This document shows positions 16,564-25,668 of a stretch of DNA of 64,000 nt, piece by piece (position 1 is the first letter of the stretch; each line of letters starts with the position of its first letter). Position numbers and translations under genes: made by a program. The notes under the pieces are model-generated. The model did not search any database. It was not told where the DNA came from and saw only the letters and a program-made list of their open reading frames with translations. The DNA comes from Candidatus Thermofonsia Clade 1 bacterium. Lineage in GTDB: Bacteria; Chloroflexota; Anaerolineae; Aggregatilineales; UBA2796. The stretch is from the NCBI GenBank assembly GCA_002794705.1, contig PGTK01000002.1, forward strand, positions 186,001 to 250,000. Direction: 5' to 3'.

Positions 16564-18849
16564 CTAATCTCGATTTAGCTCAAGGCGCAATTCAATCGGA
16601 CCGACCTCATCACGGGCGATGCGGAAACCGTCGGTTGTGATGGGCAAGTAGCCTCGCGCTGAGATGATGATGCTGTAGCGTTCGCCGCGCCCCAAAAGCC
16701 GTGAGAGCGCAAAACGCCCGTTCAGGTCTGTGAAGGCAATATCGTAGACCTCGCTCATCTGCCAAGTGAAGTCTGCCACATCGAAGAGCGGCTTGAGGAA
16801 GATGACCGACACACCTGCAATGCCCTCATTCGTCTCAGCATCTACAATTTGCCCTTGCACCAAGACGCCCTCAGCGCGCACAAACAGGCGGATCGGCAAC
16901 TGACCGATGCCCACACGCGCTGTAGCGCTCGCTTTCACCACGCCGCCGATCAGCAACTCAAGGCGGTAAGAGCCTTCCGGCAGCAGACGATTCGGGCGTA
17001 GGCGCAGCCACGTGCCGTTGCCTGTCGTCGGATTCGTCCACGGTTGCGTGACCTCGAAAAGCGGATTGTTGTCCACTGTCCAGCGCCAAGTGAAGGGCGT
17101 GCCAGCCGCAATATCGCGCCAATTGAAGATGGCGTAGAGGTCAGTGATGGTGTTGGGGAAGGTGACGCCGATAATCCCGCTTGGCACGCCGTTGTTCAGC
17201 TCGCTGGCAAAGGTCAGGTCAGTGAAGACCTCTGTGCTGAGGTCTACTTGCCCGCCCGCCATGATAAGATCAGAGGTGGCGGCGAGCCGATCCTCGATGT
17301 ACAGCTCAAGGCGATAGCGACCGGGCTGCAGCGGATTCTCCACAGGCGCGCTGGCAGTGATCAGGCGCTTGCCGTTGCTCCCACCCGACCAGATATCGTT
17401 CACTTCAGAGATGCGCAAATCCTGATAATACCAGGCTTGGCGCCACGGCGTCCCATCTACCATGTTGGTGTAGACAAACTCGGCGTTGATCACGTTTGAG
17501 ACGGGCAGGATGTTGCCTGTGTTCACCAGCTGGAAGTTCAGGTCTTGCACACCGAACAGGATGTTCGAAAACTCTGGCTCAGTGGTCGGTCCGCCGCCGA
17601 CTGTGATGCTGGCATTCGCCACGCGCACGCCCTCGATGAACAGGATGAATTCGTAGTTCCCGTTCGGGTAGACCTGCGCCGTGCTGCCGATGTACCACAT
17701 GCCGTTGCGTCCGCCGCTCCATGTGGCAGGCGCGAGGCTGAAAGTTGGGTCAAGCACGCCGTCGCGCAGCACGCGCAGTTCGTAGATGATGCCGTCGCGC
17801 ATGTTGGCGTAGTCAAAGAACAGGTAGAGCGTGTTGATGCCCGTTGGCGCCCGTCGGATCACGCGAGTTGGGTTGCCGGCGAGGTCAACGCCTGTGGAGA
17901 AGAACAGACGGCGGAACTGCGGCGCTCCAGCTACGTTCTGACCGATCTCCTCTAAGCTGAGCGGCTGCTGGACGGGCAATTCTTGCTGTGAAAACGGCGT
18001 GATCTCCAGTTGAGCGGCGAGGATCAAACCGCGCGCCAAGCGCGAGGGGCGCAGCCCGTTCACAAAGCCGCTGACTGGCACACACAAGTCGTTTTCATCC
18101 ACGCGCCCGTCGCCGTTGCTATCCTGAATGCGCCGACAATTCTCTTCAGTTCCCCTGACCAAGCCGCTCGTGGGCGGCTCAACTGTCGGAATGCCGATCA
18201 GCCGCCCTTGCGTATCGTAGGCGCCGCCGCCGCTCATGGTGCCGGGCAGCGCGGCGCGGGTTTTCAGCCAAGCGCGCTCGCCTACCCGTGCCTCAGCTGT
18301 GAAGCCGCTGATTGTGCCGCGCACCACCCGCGCTGTGCTGCTGGCAGTTGGATCGCGCTCTGGCACAGCGTAGCCCACGAACTCAACCGTCTGATCAAGC
18401 ACCACCTCATCGGAGTTGCCCAGCTCCACAAACGGCAAGAGCAGCGCCTCACGGTTCACAGGGCGATCATCAAGCGTGCGCGCCACTTGTAACACGGCTA
18501 AATCCCAGCCGTAGTTGACGGAAAGCACCTCCGCGTAATATTTCGGCACGGGCGCCTCGCCAATGCGCACGGTCAGCGCCACCACAATCCGATCCGAGCG
18601 GCAGCTGGCAATCGGCAGCGCAACGTGTGCATTGGTCAGGATCAGCCCATCAGCGCTGACAATGGTGCCAGAGCCAATGCACGAAATAACGGTCTGTCCA
18701 ACGGCGTTGGTGAATACCTGCGTGATCTGCACAGTGGCGCGCTGTAATTGCTCTAGATCGAGGGGCGCCTGCGCCCGCGCCTGCAGCGGCACGGGCAAAC
18801 CAATCACACATAAGACAAGCGCGAGAAGCGCGTGAAAGATTTTCCGCAT
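16564..18849 (-). CDS. Secreted trypsin-like (HtrA/Do-type) serine protease with C-terminal beta domains
   Basis: A 761-residue exported protein. Signal peptide: MRKIFHALLALVLCVIGLP, with a likely cleavage near ARA (residue 26). The protease domain shows 'GSGTIVSADGLILTNAHVA' with the catalytic His, 'WDLAVLQV' with the Asp, and 'PGTMSGGGAYD' holding the Ser. The usual GNSGGP is changed to TMSGGG, but the Ser-Gly pair needed for the nucleophile is kept. The middle is a set of beta-rich, Ig-like repeats ('GRYRLELYIEDRLAATS' and 'GSYRLELLIGGVVKAS'), and the end is a carboxypeptidase-regulatory-like domain ('GQIVDAETNEGIAGVSVIF'). It is first downstream member of a run with an esterase and a peptidase. 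Substrate unknown. Confidence 0.8.
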   Translation of the reverse strand: MRKIFHALLALVLCVIGLPVPLQARAQAPLDLEQLQRATVQITQVFTNAVGQTVISCIGSGTIVSADGLILTNAHVALPIASCRSDRIVVALTVRIGEAPVPKYYAEVLSVNYGWDLAVLQVARTLDDRPVNREALLLPFVELGNSDEVVLDQTVEFVGYAVPERDPTASSTARVVRGTISGFTAEARVGERAWLKTRAALPGTMSGGGAYDTQGRLIGIPTVEPPTSGLVRGTEENCRRIQDSNGDGRVDENDLCVPVSGFVNGLRPSRLARGLILAAQLEITPFSQQELPVQQPLSLEEIGQNVAGAPQFRRLFFSTGVDLAGNPTRVIRRAPTGINTLYLFFDYANMRDGIIYELRVLRDGVLDPTFSLAPATWSGGRNGMWYIGSTAQVYPNGNYEFILFIEGVRVANASITVGGGPTTEPEFSNILFGVQDLNFQLVNTGNILPVSNVINAEFVYTNMVDGTPWRQAWYYQDLRISEVNDIWSGGSNGKRLITASAPVENPLQPGRYRLELYIEDRLAATSDLIMAGGQVDLSTEVFTDLTFASELNNGVPSGIIGVTFPNTITDLYAIFNWRDIAAGTPFTWRWTVDNNPLFEVTQPWTNPTTGNGTWLRLRPNRLLPEGSYRLELLIGGVVKASATARVGIGQLPIRLFVRAEGVLVQGQIVDAETNEGIAGVSVIFLKPLFDVADFTWQMSEVYDIAFTDLNGRFALSRLLGRGERYSIIISARGYLPITTDGFRIARDEVGPIELRLELNRD

Positions 18850-18869
18850 CAGAGACGAACCACGAACAC

Positions 18870-19526
18870 TTACAGATTGAAAAACTGGACGGCTTCCGCC
18901 CAGATAGTCTCTATCTGATCGTGCAGTTGATGGTCAGACTCAACCAAGCGCAACGCCACATTTGGACGATTCTGGGCGAAACGCACCGATTGGCGATAGT
19001 CTACCGACTCATCATGCACGCCGTGATAGATCAGGATCGGCTGGGTGAGTTGTACGGCGAAGGAATCGTAGGTCAGCATGTCCTCTAGCAGGGTGTAGTG
19101 TACCCGACGTTCGGCATTTTCGCCATAATGAAAGACGGTCAGCCAGCCGCTCTCGCGCCAAGCGCGCACGCCTTCCTCAGTCAGCTGATTGATGCGATTG
19201 GCGTGAAAGTCAAGCGCTGGAGCTAAGAGCAGTAGCCGCACCACTCGCCCGCCCTCAGCCTGTTTGAGCCGATCTGCGAAATGGAGTGCCACCGTGCCGC
19301 CCATGCTCGACCCGATCAGGTTAACCGCGCCGTAGGGCAAGCGGCGCACCAATGCCGCTACCTCCGTGATCATGGCTGTGAGCGTCAGATGCTCAAAACT
19401 TGGCACGTTTAGGTCAGGGACGTGCAGCGTGACGCCGCGCTCAGCAAAGCGCGCCTTGAATGCCTGTGCCTTGCTGGAGGCAGGCGATGAAGCAAAGCCG
19501 TGCAGGTAGATGAAATGCTCAGTCAT
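18870..19526 (-). CDS. YqiA-like alpha/beta-hydrolase esterase
   Basis: Cytosolic alpha/beta hydrolase of 218 residues, of the UPF0227/YqiA esterase family. It opens 'FIYLHGFASSPASSKAQAF', typical of YqiA, and carries the nucleophile elbow GSSMGG, an Asp in 'YHGVHDESV' and a His in 'VESDHQLHD', a full catalytic triad. It lies two bases after the Xaa-Pro peptidase gene and 20 bases before the secreted protease gene, so the three are probably one operon. Natural substrate unknown. Confidence 0.85.
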   Translation of the reverse strand: MTEHFIYLHGFASSPASSKAQAFKARFAERGVTLHVPDLNVPSFEHLTLTAMITEVAALVRRLPYGAVNLIGSSMGGTVALHFADRLKQAEGGRVVRLLLLAPALDFHANRINQLTEEGVRAWRESGWLTVFHYGENAERRVHYTLLEDMLTYDSFAVQLTQPILIYHGVHDESVDYRQSVRFAQNRPNVALRLVESDHQLHDQIETIWAEAVQFFNL

Positions 19527-19528
19527 GC

Positions 19529-20647
19529 TCAGCCTCCAATGCTTTGCAGCGCTTTCGGGAAACGGGTCAGGACTTCAGCGCCGTCATCAGTGATCAGCAC
19601 GTCATCCTCAATGCGCACGCCGCCTAGCCCTGTGATGTAAATGCCCGGCTCAACCGTGAAGGTCATGCCTGTCTCAAGCAGCTGACCGTTGCCCTCGCGG
19701 AGGTAAGGCGGCTCGTGGATATCCAGCCCCAAGCCGTGACCTGTGCGATGGATGAAATACTCGCCATAGCCCGCCTGCGCAATGGTTTGACGGGCTGCAG
19801 CATCTACTGCTTGGCAGGGCGCGCCCGCTTTGGCAGCAGCAATGCCCGCCTGATTGGCAGCAAGCACGGTCTCGTAGATACGCTCAATCTCAGGGCTAGG
19901 CGCGCCGATCACGAACGTGCGCGTGATATCCGCCGCGTAGCCATTGACCTTTGCGCCGAAGTCGAAGAGCAACAAGTCGCCCTCACGGATTGTCCGATCA
20001 GTGACTGTGCCGTGCGGCTGTGCCGTATTCGCGCCGCTCAGCACCAGTGGCTCAAAGGAGAGCGACTCAGCGCCGTGTGCATAGAGCGCATCGCTCAACA
20101 GGCGAGCAATGTGCCGCTCGCTCATGCCGATTCGCACCTGCGGCACGATCTCAGCCAATGCCGCCTCGCTGATAGAAATGGCGCGGCGCATGTGCGCGAT
20201 CTCCTCAGCTGTTTTGTGAATGCGCAGCCACTGCAAGGTATCCTCCGCTGATTGCATACGGCTATTTGGCGCGTAGCGCGCTAGTGCCTCTCCTTCGGCA
20301 AAGCGCAGCTTCATGCCCTCCACGCCAATGCGCTTGCCGCTTAGCGCTAATGCCTCGCAGGCGGCAGCAAACGCCGACTCATAGCCCTCAGCGTCGCTGT
20401 AGCAGAAATAGCGCAACGGAAATGGCTCACGCCCCTCAAGGCGCGGCAGCTCAAGGGTCGGGATGATCAGCGCGGGCGTTGAGTCGGGCGTGATGAGCAG
20501 CACTATCGGGCGCGATCCGATCTCAAAGGGAACTCCGATCAGGTAGAAAAAATTGGCGGCGGGCGTGAGAGCGACGCAGTCATACTGGGCGCGCCGTAGA
20601 ATGCCGCGTAGCTTATCAAGGCGCGCTTGGGCATGTGGGAGGGTCAT
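19529..20647 (-). CDS. M24 family Xaa-Pro peptidase (PepP/PepQ-like)
   Basis: Cytosolic metallopeptidase that would cleave the bond before or after proline at the N-terminus of short peptides. The 372-residue protein has the creatinase-type N-terminal domain and the pita-bread catalytic domain. The five dinuclear metal ligands are visible: Asp in 'LLFDFGAKV', Asp in 'YAADITRTF', His in 'RTGHGLGLDIHEPPY', Glu in 'FTVEPGIYI' and Glu in 'GVRIEDDVL'. Length matches the family. Its stop is two bases from the esterase start. Confidence 0.93.
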   Translation of the reverse strand: MTLPHAQARLDKLRGILRRAQYDCVALTPAANFFYLIGVPFEIGSRPIVLLITPDSTPALIIPTLELPRLEGREPFPLRYFCYSDAEGYESAFAAACEALALSGKRIGVEGMKLRFAEGEALARYAPNSRMQSAEDTLQWLRIHKTAEEIAHMRRAISISEAALAEIVPQVRIGMSERHIARLLSDALYAHGAESLSFEPLVLSGANTAQPHGTVTDRTIREGDLLLFDFGAKVNGYAADITRTFVIGAPSPEIERIYETVLAANQAGIAAAKAGAPCQAVDAAARQTIAQAGYGEYFIHRTGHGLGLDIHEPPYLREGNGQLLETGMTFTVEPGIYITGLGGVRIEDDVLITDDGAEVLTRFPKALQSIGG

Positions 20648-20730
20648 TTTTTCAAGCCTCTCTTGTTTTTAGGGATATCAAAACACTTTAAGGCTTAATT
20701 TTACCGCACAACTGCGCAGCGCCTAGTCTG

Positions 20731-22719
20731 CTAAGGTGTTGGCGTGGCTTGCAGCATCTCGCGTGTGATCATGACGCCCTCTAGCGCAATGCGGCGCGGT
20801 ACGACTCGCCCGCTCAGCAGCGCGACGGCAGCATCAAGCGTCAAGCGCCCGACGCCGCTCGGATCGCTATCGAGGGAGGCGCGGAAGTAGCGCCCTTCGC
20901 GCATCAGGCGGCGCGCCTCGCTCTCAGCGTCCACACTGACGATGATCAACGAGTCGGGCGCTCTGCCCGCCGCCTCTAGTGCCTTCACAGCGCCTAGCGC
21001 CCCAGCGTCGTTAATGCTGAGCAGCACGTTCACCTCTGGATGAGCGCTGAGAATCTCACGCATACTTGGCTCGCCGTTTTCCAGTGTGCCGCCCAGCCAG
21101 CGCCCTAGAATCGTCGCTTGGGGCGATAGCTGACGCACAGTACTTTCGATAGCATTGGAGCGCTTCAGTACATCGCTAACGCTGGGAAAATCTAGGATTG
21201 CAACGTTAGCCTTGCCGCCTAGTTCAGTGTTGATCAGGTTAGCCGCATATTCGCCCACAATGCGTCCCATATCTTCATTGGTCAGGTTCATATTCAGGCT
21301 ATAGCTTCCGTAGTTGCCGTCGCCGATCACGATAGTGGCAATGCCCGCTGCCTGTGCCTCGCGCACAGCTGACTCGATGGACTCGTAGTTGAGCGGACAG
21401 ACCACAATCGCCTTTGCACCGCGTGCTATAAAGCGCCGTATGATGATCGGTTGACGGAATGCATCGGCTTGCGAGTCTTCAATCTGAATGGACAAGCTCA
21501 GCTGATCGGCGTAGGTGCGGATAGCACTAGCAAGGCTGGCGTGATAGTCTGTGGAGAGCGCGCACAGCATCACGCCGATGAAACTGCCCTCAAGGTATTG
21601 GCGCGCACGGCTGACCTCCTCAGGCGAGTTTCGCAATAAACCAGGACTGCCTACCTCAGGGCGCGCCGACTCATCGGCATAGGGCAGAGCCGCAACCGGC
21701 GCACGAGTCGGCGTGGTGGGGCCACTTGAGCGACTGGCAGACAAGCCAGAGAGGAGCAGCACGCTCATGATCAACACAAGCACGGACAGCATGCCGAGTC
21801 CGAATAGACGCGGATAGCGGCGCATCAATGTGCCTGTGCGCAGTAGCAAAGTCTGCGGAGCGAGGGCATTGGGCTGTGTAGGCGCCTGCTGAATGACAAG
21901 GCGGAAGTCGTTTGCCAGCTCAAGGGCGCTCTGATAGCGCTGCGTAGGCGACTTATGAATGGCTTTCAGTAGGACGCGCTCTATAGCATAGGGTAGATCA
22001 ACGCGCAGGGCACTTGGGCGCGGCGGCTGCCGAGTTAGATGTGCTTGCATCAGCGCGTAGACGGAATCACCTGTGAAGGGCGGTCTGCCTGTGACCATTT
22101 CATACAGCACAATGCCCAAGCTGTACAGATCAGAGCGGCTGCTGGCATTGCCCTCCTGAATGACCTCAGGTGCAATATACATCGGCGTGCCGATCAGCGT
22201 GCCTGCCTCTGTGAGGGTCTTGGCGAAGTCTTTTTCGGCACGCGCCAAGCCAAAATCGCCTAGATAGGCATTCTGATCTTCATCCAGCAGGACGTTGCTC
22301 GGCTTGATATCCCGATGAATCACGCCGTTTTGGTGCGCATGATCCAGCGCAAGGGCAATTTGCTGGAGCAGATGATCAACTAGCGGGAGCGGCAGCGCGC
22401 CACGCGCCTTGATCAGATCGGCAAGCGTGCCGCCCTTGAGATAGCGCATAACAAGGTAGACCATGCCATCTTCGGTCTTGCCATACTCATAAACTGGCAC
22501 GATGTGGCGATGCTCAAGGCGTGCAATGGTCTGCACCTCGCGGTCAAAGCGCTCCACAAAGAGCTGATCGCGCATGAGCGTGTTGCTGAGAATTTTCATG
22601 GCAACTTCGCGGTTCATGCTGGCTTGCCACGCACGATAGACCTCTGCCATGCCGCCATGCCCTAAGCGCGCTGTGATCTCGTACTGCCCTATTGTCCTGC
22701 CAATGAATGGATCGTTCAT
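20731..22719 (-). CDS. Transmembrane Ser/Thr protein kinase with extracytoplasmic sugar-binding-protein domain
   Basis: Receptor-type protein kinase, 662 residues. The cytosolic Hanks-type domain shows the glycine loop GHGGMAEVYRA (20-30), the ATP lysine (Lys42), the HRD motif in 'VIHRDIKPSNVLL' (His135-Asp137), DFG (155-157) and 'MYIAPEV'. One membrane helix follows at about 305-326. The C-terminal half (about 375-655) is a periplasmic-binding-protein domain of the ribose/LacI type, with 'IVVCPLNYESIESAVREAQ', 'ATIVIGDGN' and 'VLLSINDAGALGAVKALEAAG'. This is a direct ligand-to-kinase architecture. I start at ATG 22719, since an in-frame upstream ATG adds 14 unconserved residues. Ligand and targets unknown. 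Confidence 0.88.
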   Translation of the reverse strand: MNDPFIGRTIGQYEITARLGHGGMAEVYRAWQASMNREVAMKILSNTLMRDQLFVERFDREVQTIARLEHRHIVPVYEYGKTEDGMVYLVMRYLKGGTLADLIKARGALPLPLVDHLLQQIALALDHAHQNGVIHRDIKPSNVLLDEDQNAYLGDFGLARAEKDFAKTLTEAGTLIGTPMYIAPEVIQEGNASSRSDLYSLGIVLYEMVTGRPPFTGDSVYALMQAHLTRQPPRPSALRVDLPYAIERVLLKAIHKSPTQRYQSALELANDFRLVIQQAPTQPNALAPQTLLLRTGTLMRRYPRLFGLGMLSVLVLIMSVLLLSGLSASRSSGPTTPTRAPVAALPYADESARPEVGSPGLLRNSPEEVSRARQYLEGSFIGVMLCALSTDYHASLASAIRTYADQLSLSIQIEDSQADAFRQPIIIRRFIARGAKAIVVCPLNYESIESAVREAQAAGIATIVIGDGNYGSYSLNMNLTNEDMGRIVGEYAANLINTELGGKANVAILDFPSVSDVLKRSNAIESTVRQLSPQATILGRWLGGTLENGEPSMREILSAHPEVNVLLSINDAGALGAVKALEAAGRAPDSLIIVSVDAESEARRLMREGRYFRASLDSDPSGVGRLTLDAAVALLSGRVVPRRIALEGVMITREMLQATPTP

Positions 22720-22816
22720 GGAACATTCCCAACACACACGCTGTGAACTCATAACTTTCACAATGGTAGCATGAAATAGGCGCTTTCAAATACAAGTCAA
22801 GCCCACTTTTTCAGGC

Positions 22817-22845
22817 TTGACAAGCCCTTTGCACTTGCTTACACT
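22817..22845 (+). promoter_or_regulatory. Sigma-70-type promoter of the serS T-box leader
   Basis: A perfect -35 TTGACA (22817-22822), a 17-base spacer and -10 TACACT (22840-22845). Transcription would start near 22852, just before the T-box leader. The -35 lies in the arm of a short inverted repeat (GTCAAGCC...GGCTTGAC). Confidence 0.85.
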
Positions 22846-22851
22846 CTCTAA

Positions 22852-23123
22852 CACGATACTCTGAACGACTCTGATGCAGCTTAGTAGGCGATTCCGCGCT
22901 TTGCAGAGAGCTGCCGTTCGCTGCGAGGCAGTAAGCGCGCCGCCGAAGTCCACTGCGGATAGGTCGGCTGACGAAAAGGCGCCTTCGCGTCGTTAAGTCG
23001 GTCCGTGTGCGCACGTTACAGCGCTGAATGAGATTGCAGCTGTGTGCTGCGAAGTCAGGTGGCACCGCGAGTCCCTCTCGCCCTGATGCGCCCATGTGCG
23101 CATCGTGGCGCGAGGGACTTTTT
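22852..23123 (+). promoter_or_regulatory. T-box riboswitch of serS
   Basis: tRNA-sensing transcription-attenuation leader. The conserved T-box sequence GGTGGCACCGCG lies at 23058-23069. It is followed by a terminator with an 11-13 bp stem (about 23070-23082 with 23107-23119) and a T-run ending at 23123. Stem I features are readable: an AGTA loop-E half near 22885, AGAGAG bulge, and a distal CCGTTCGCTGCGAGG resembling the interdigitated T-loops. A GAA (22945-22947) before TCC-A places the specifier codon at 22949-22951: UCC, a serine codon, which agrees with the gene downstream. Uncharged tRNA-Ser should bind and favour the antiterminator, turning serS on. Confidence 0.9.
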
Positions 23124-23143
23124 CGCATTCAGGAGTGAGGGAA

Positions 23144-24556
23144 ATGCTCGATATCAATCTGATCCGTGAACAGCCTGAGTTCGTTAAGGCGCGCCTTGCC
23201 ACGCGCCATGATGAGAGCGTCACTGCCCGTGTGGACGCGATCCTTGAGCTGGATCAGCGCCGCCGCGCTTTGCTAGTGCAAGGCGAGAGCCTCCAAGCAG
23301 AGCGCAACAAGATCAACAAGGCGCTCGGACGTATGAAAAGCAACCGTCACATGAGCCTTGCCGCGCAGGCGCATGCCATTCAGGAGGCTGTGCGCGCTAT
23401 CCAAGCTGAGGATTTCGCCCGCGCCGCCGACCTGCTTGCCAATCCGCCCGCTGATGTCCCTGACTCAGGCGCGCAGCCCGATCTGAGCGCGCTCACCGAT
23501 GCCCTGCGCGGCATCGGCGATAAAGTCGAGGCGCTGACCAAGCAGGCAGAGGCAGTTGAGGCAGAAGTGCGCGATCACATGCTCTGGCTGCCCAACTTGC
23601 CGCACGACTCCGTGCCACAAGGCGCTACCAGCGAGGATAATCCCATTGGTGAGCCAATCGGCGCCATACCGACTTTTTCGTTCACGCCCAAGCCGCACTG
23701 GGAACTCGGGCCCGCACTAGATATCATTGACTTTGAGCGCGGCGCTAAGCTGAGCGGCTCGCGCTTCTATGTGCTGAAGGGCATGGGCGCACGGCTGCAG
23801 CGCGCTCTGATCAACTTTTGCCTCGATCAGCACGCGGCAAACGGCTATACGGAGCTGTACTTGCCTTTCATTGTCAAGGAAGAGATGCTCTACGGCGCGG
23901 GACAGTTCCCCAAGTTCCGCAATGAGATTTACACCGATCCCGACGCAGCGCTCTACCTCTTGCCGACGGCTGAAGTGGCGATCACCAACTTGCACCGCGA
24001 TGAAATCCTGAACGCAGCTGACTTGCCGCTCTACTACGTGGCGAATACCCCGTGTTGGCGGCGCGAGGCGACCAGCGCCGGGCGCGACGTGCGCGGCATC
24101 AAGCGCGTGCACCAGTTCCAAAAGGTGGAGCTGTATAAATTCACCACGCCTGAGCGCAGCTACGCCGAACATGAGGCAATGCGCGCCGATGTGGAGCGGC
24201 TCTGTGCGCTGCTTGAGATTCCTTATCGCGTGGTGACGCTCTGCACGGGCGATCTCGGCTTCGGCATGGCAAAGACCTACGATATCGAGATGTACGCTGC
24301 AGGCTGCGGCGAATGGCTAGAGGTCTCTTCAATTTCAAACGCGGAGGCGTTTCAGGCGCGCCGCGCCATGATCCGCTATCGCCCTGAGAGCGGCGGCAAA
24401 GTGGAGTATGTGCATACCCTGAACGGATCGGGCTTGGCAATGCCGCGTGTGATCATCGCCATTTTGGAGAATTTCCAGCAGGCAGATGGCAGCGTGGTCG
24501 TGCCAAAAGTGTTGCGCCCGTACATGGGCGGCTTGGAGGTCATTACGCCGCGCTAG
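23144..24556 (+). CDS. serS: Seryl-tRNA synthetase
   Basis: Class II aminoacyl-tRNA synthetase that charges tRNA-Ser. The 470-residue protein has the N-terminal tRNA-binding coiled-coil arm, motif 2 as 'CWRREATSAGRDVRGIKRVH' and motif 3 as 'GSGLAMPRVIIAILENFQ', and 'TAEVAITN' for serine/ATP binding. It is about 40 residues longer than the usual 420-430, with the extra stretch in the coiled-coil arm (about residues 60-125, Ala-rich). The ATG at 23144 follows AGGAGTGAGGG at close spacing, and opens on the typical 'MLDINLIREQPE'. It is regulated by the T-box leader directly upstream, and its 3' end overlaps a convergent gene by four bases. Confidence 0.97.
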   Translation: MLDINLIREQPEFVKARLATRHDESVTARVDAILELDQRRRALLVQGESLQAERNKINKALGRMKSNRHMSLAAQAHAIQEAVRAIQAEDFARAADLLANPPADVPDSGAQPDLSALTDALRGIGDKVEALTKQAEAVEAEVRDHMLWLPNLPHDSVPQGATSEDNPIGEPIGAIPTFSFTPKPHWELGPALDIIDFERGAKLSGSRFYVLKGMGARLQRALINFCLDQHAANGYTELYLPFIVKEEMLYGAGQFPKFRNEIYTDPDAALYLLPTAEVAITNLHRDEILNAADLPLYYVANTPCWRREATSAGRDVRGIKRVHQFQKVELYKFTTPERSYAEHEAMRADVERLCALLEIPYRVVTLCTGDLGFGMAKTYDIEMYAAGCGEWLEVSSISNAEAFQARRAMIRYRPESGGKVEYVHTLNGSGLAMPRVIIAILENFQQADGSVVVPKVLRPYMGGLEVITPR

Positions 24557-25668
24557 GAAACGCTTGTGTGTGGCTGCGCTGCATGCTTGCGGCGCAGCCA
24601 GGCGCGCAGACGCGGCATTCCGCGCATGTAGAGCTGGTAAACAGGCGGAATCGGCGCGTAGTCCCATGCGCCGATGTGCCACGTCAATGTGCCGCCATAA
24701 TCGCGCTTGAACAGCCAGACGTTCCAGAGCGGATCGGACTCGTCAAGCTGAGTTGGCGCGCCCCACATATCGTAGACCGTGAAGCCGTGTGCCTTCGCCC
24801 AACGAATTGCCTCCCATTGCAGGGCATCAGCGGGCATGAGCTTGCGCACCTCGTTATCTGAAGTGGAGGCGCCATTGAAGTACAGGCACTTCTGCCCAAA
24901 AGCGAGCAGAACCACGTGCGCCGCCATCCGACCGTTCACCTCAGCAATGAAGGCGTGCGCCAGACCCTCTGCCATCAGACTGCGCCATTCGTCAAGGTAA
25001 TATTCGGCGGGACGAGTCAGGAAGTTGTTGCGTTTGCCCGTCTCAAGGTAAAGCGCGACCATTGCGGGCAAATCTGTGGGCGCCGCAGGGCGAATGCTCA
25101 CGCCGTGACGGGCGCCATAGCGCACTTTGCGGCGCTTGCTCTGAGTCATGGCGGCAAGCAGCTCATCTTCAGAGCGCGTTAGGTCAATTAGCACGGTATT
25201 TTTGAACTGGACTTGCTCAGGTGAAAAGCGCCAGCCGCGCCGTCTCAGCAGCGCGACCACAGCTGCGCCATTCGGATCGTCGCGCCATGAGTCGATGTTT
25301 GGCTCGCCTGTGTGCTGCACAACATCAGGATCGATCTTGAGCTGAAGAGCGAACCGCCGCCGTGCAAGGCGTTCTAGGTCGCTCAGCACTTGCTCCAGCA
25401 GCGCGTGATTGGTGTAATCGAGCAGGGGCGCTCTGGGCGCATACAGCACAGGTATCAGACCGATACGCCGTGTAAGGATCATTGCTGCAGCGCAGAGCGT
25501 GCCGCTTGAGTCGTGCCAAGTGAGCTTTTCGGGCTGCCAGCCTGTGTTGCGGCGCTTGAAATCGCCCCATGCTGCTGTCTGCAGAGGATGTGCGCACGGC
25601 AACTGCCTGATCGCTGCATCCCATGCTGAGCTAGAGCCAGTGAAGCGCGCTAGGCTATAGCCGCTCAT
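24553..25668 (-). CDS. FemX/FemAB-like aminoacyltransferase, second copy
   Basis: FemAB-type GNAT-fold transferase, 371 residues, expected to add an amino acid from aminoacyl-tRNA to the peptidoglycan side chain, or an equivalent peptidyl transfer. It has two GNAT halves; the second carries 'YFNGASTSDNEVRKLMPADAL' and 'WEAIRWAKAHGFTVYDMWG', the clear family signature. The start is the ATG at 25668, whose ATGA overlaps the stop of the upstream paralogue by four bases, so the two are translationally coupled. A longer open frame upstream is just the shadow of that gene. The C-terminus overlaps serS by four bases. Substrate is inferred from family only. Confidence 0.85.
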   Translation of the reverse strand: MSGYSLARFTGSSSAWDAAIRQLPCAHPLQTAAWGDFKRRNTGWQPEKLTWHDSSGTLCAAAMILTRRIGLIPVLYAPRAPLLDYTNHALLEQVLSDLERLARRRFALQLKIDPDVVQHTGEPNIDSWRDDPNGAAVVALLRRRGWRFSPEQVQFKNTVLIDLTRSEDELLAAMTQSKRRKVRYGARHGVSIRPAAPTDLPAMVALYLETGKRNNFLTRPAEYYLDEWRSLMAEGLAHAFIAEVNGRMAAHVVLLAFGQKCLYFNGASTSDNEVRKLMPADALQWEAIRWAKAHGFTVYDMWGAPTQLDESDPLWNVWLFKRDYGGTLTWHIGAWDYAPIPPVYQLYMRGMPRLRAWLRRKHAAQPHTSVS

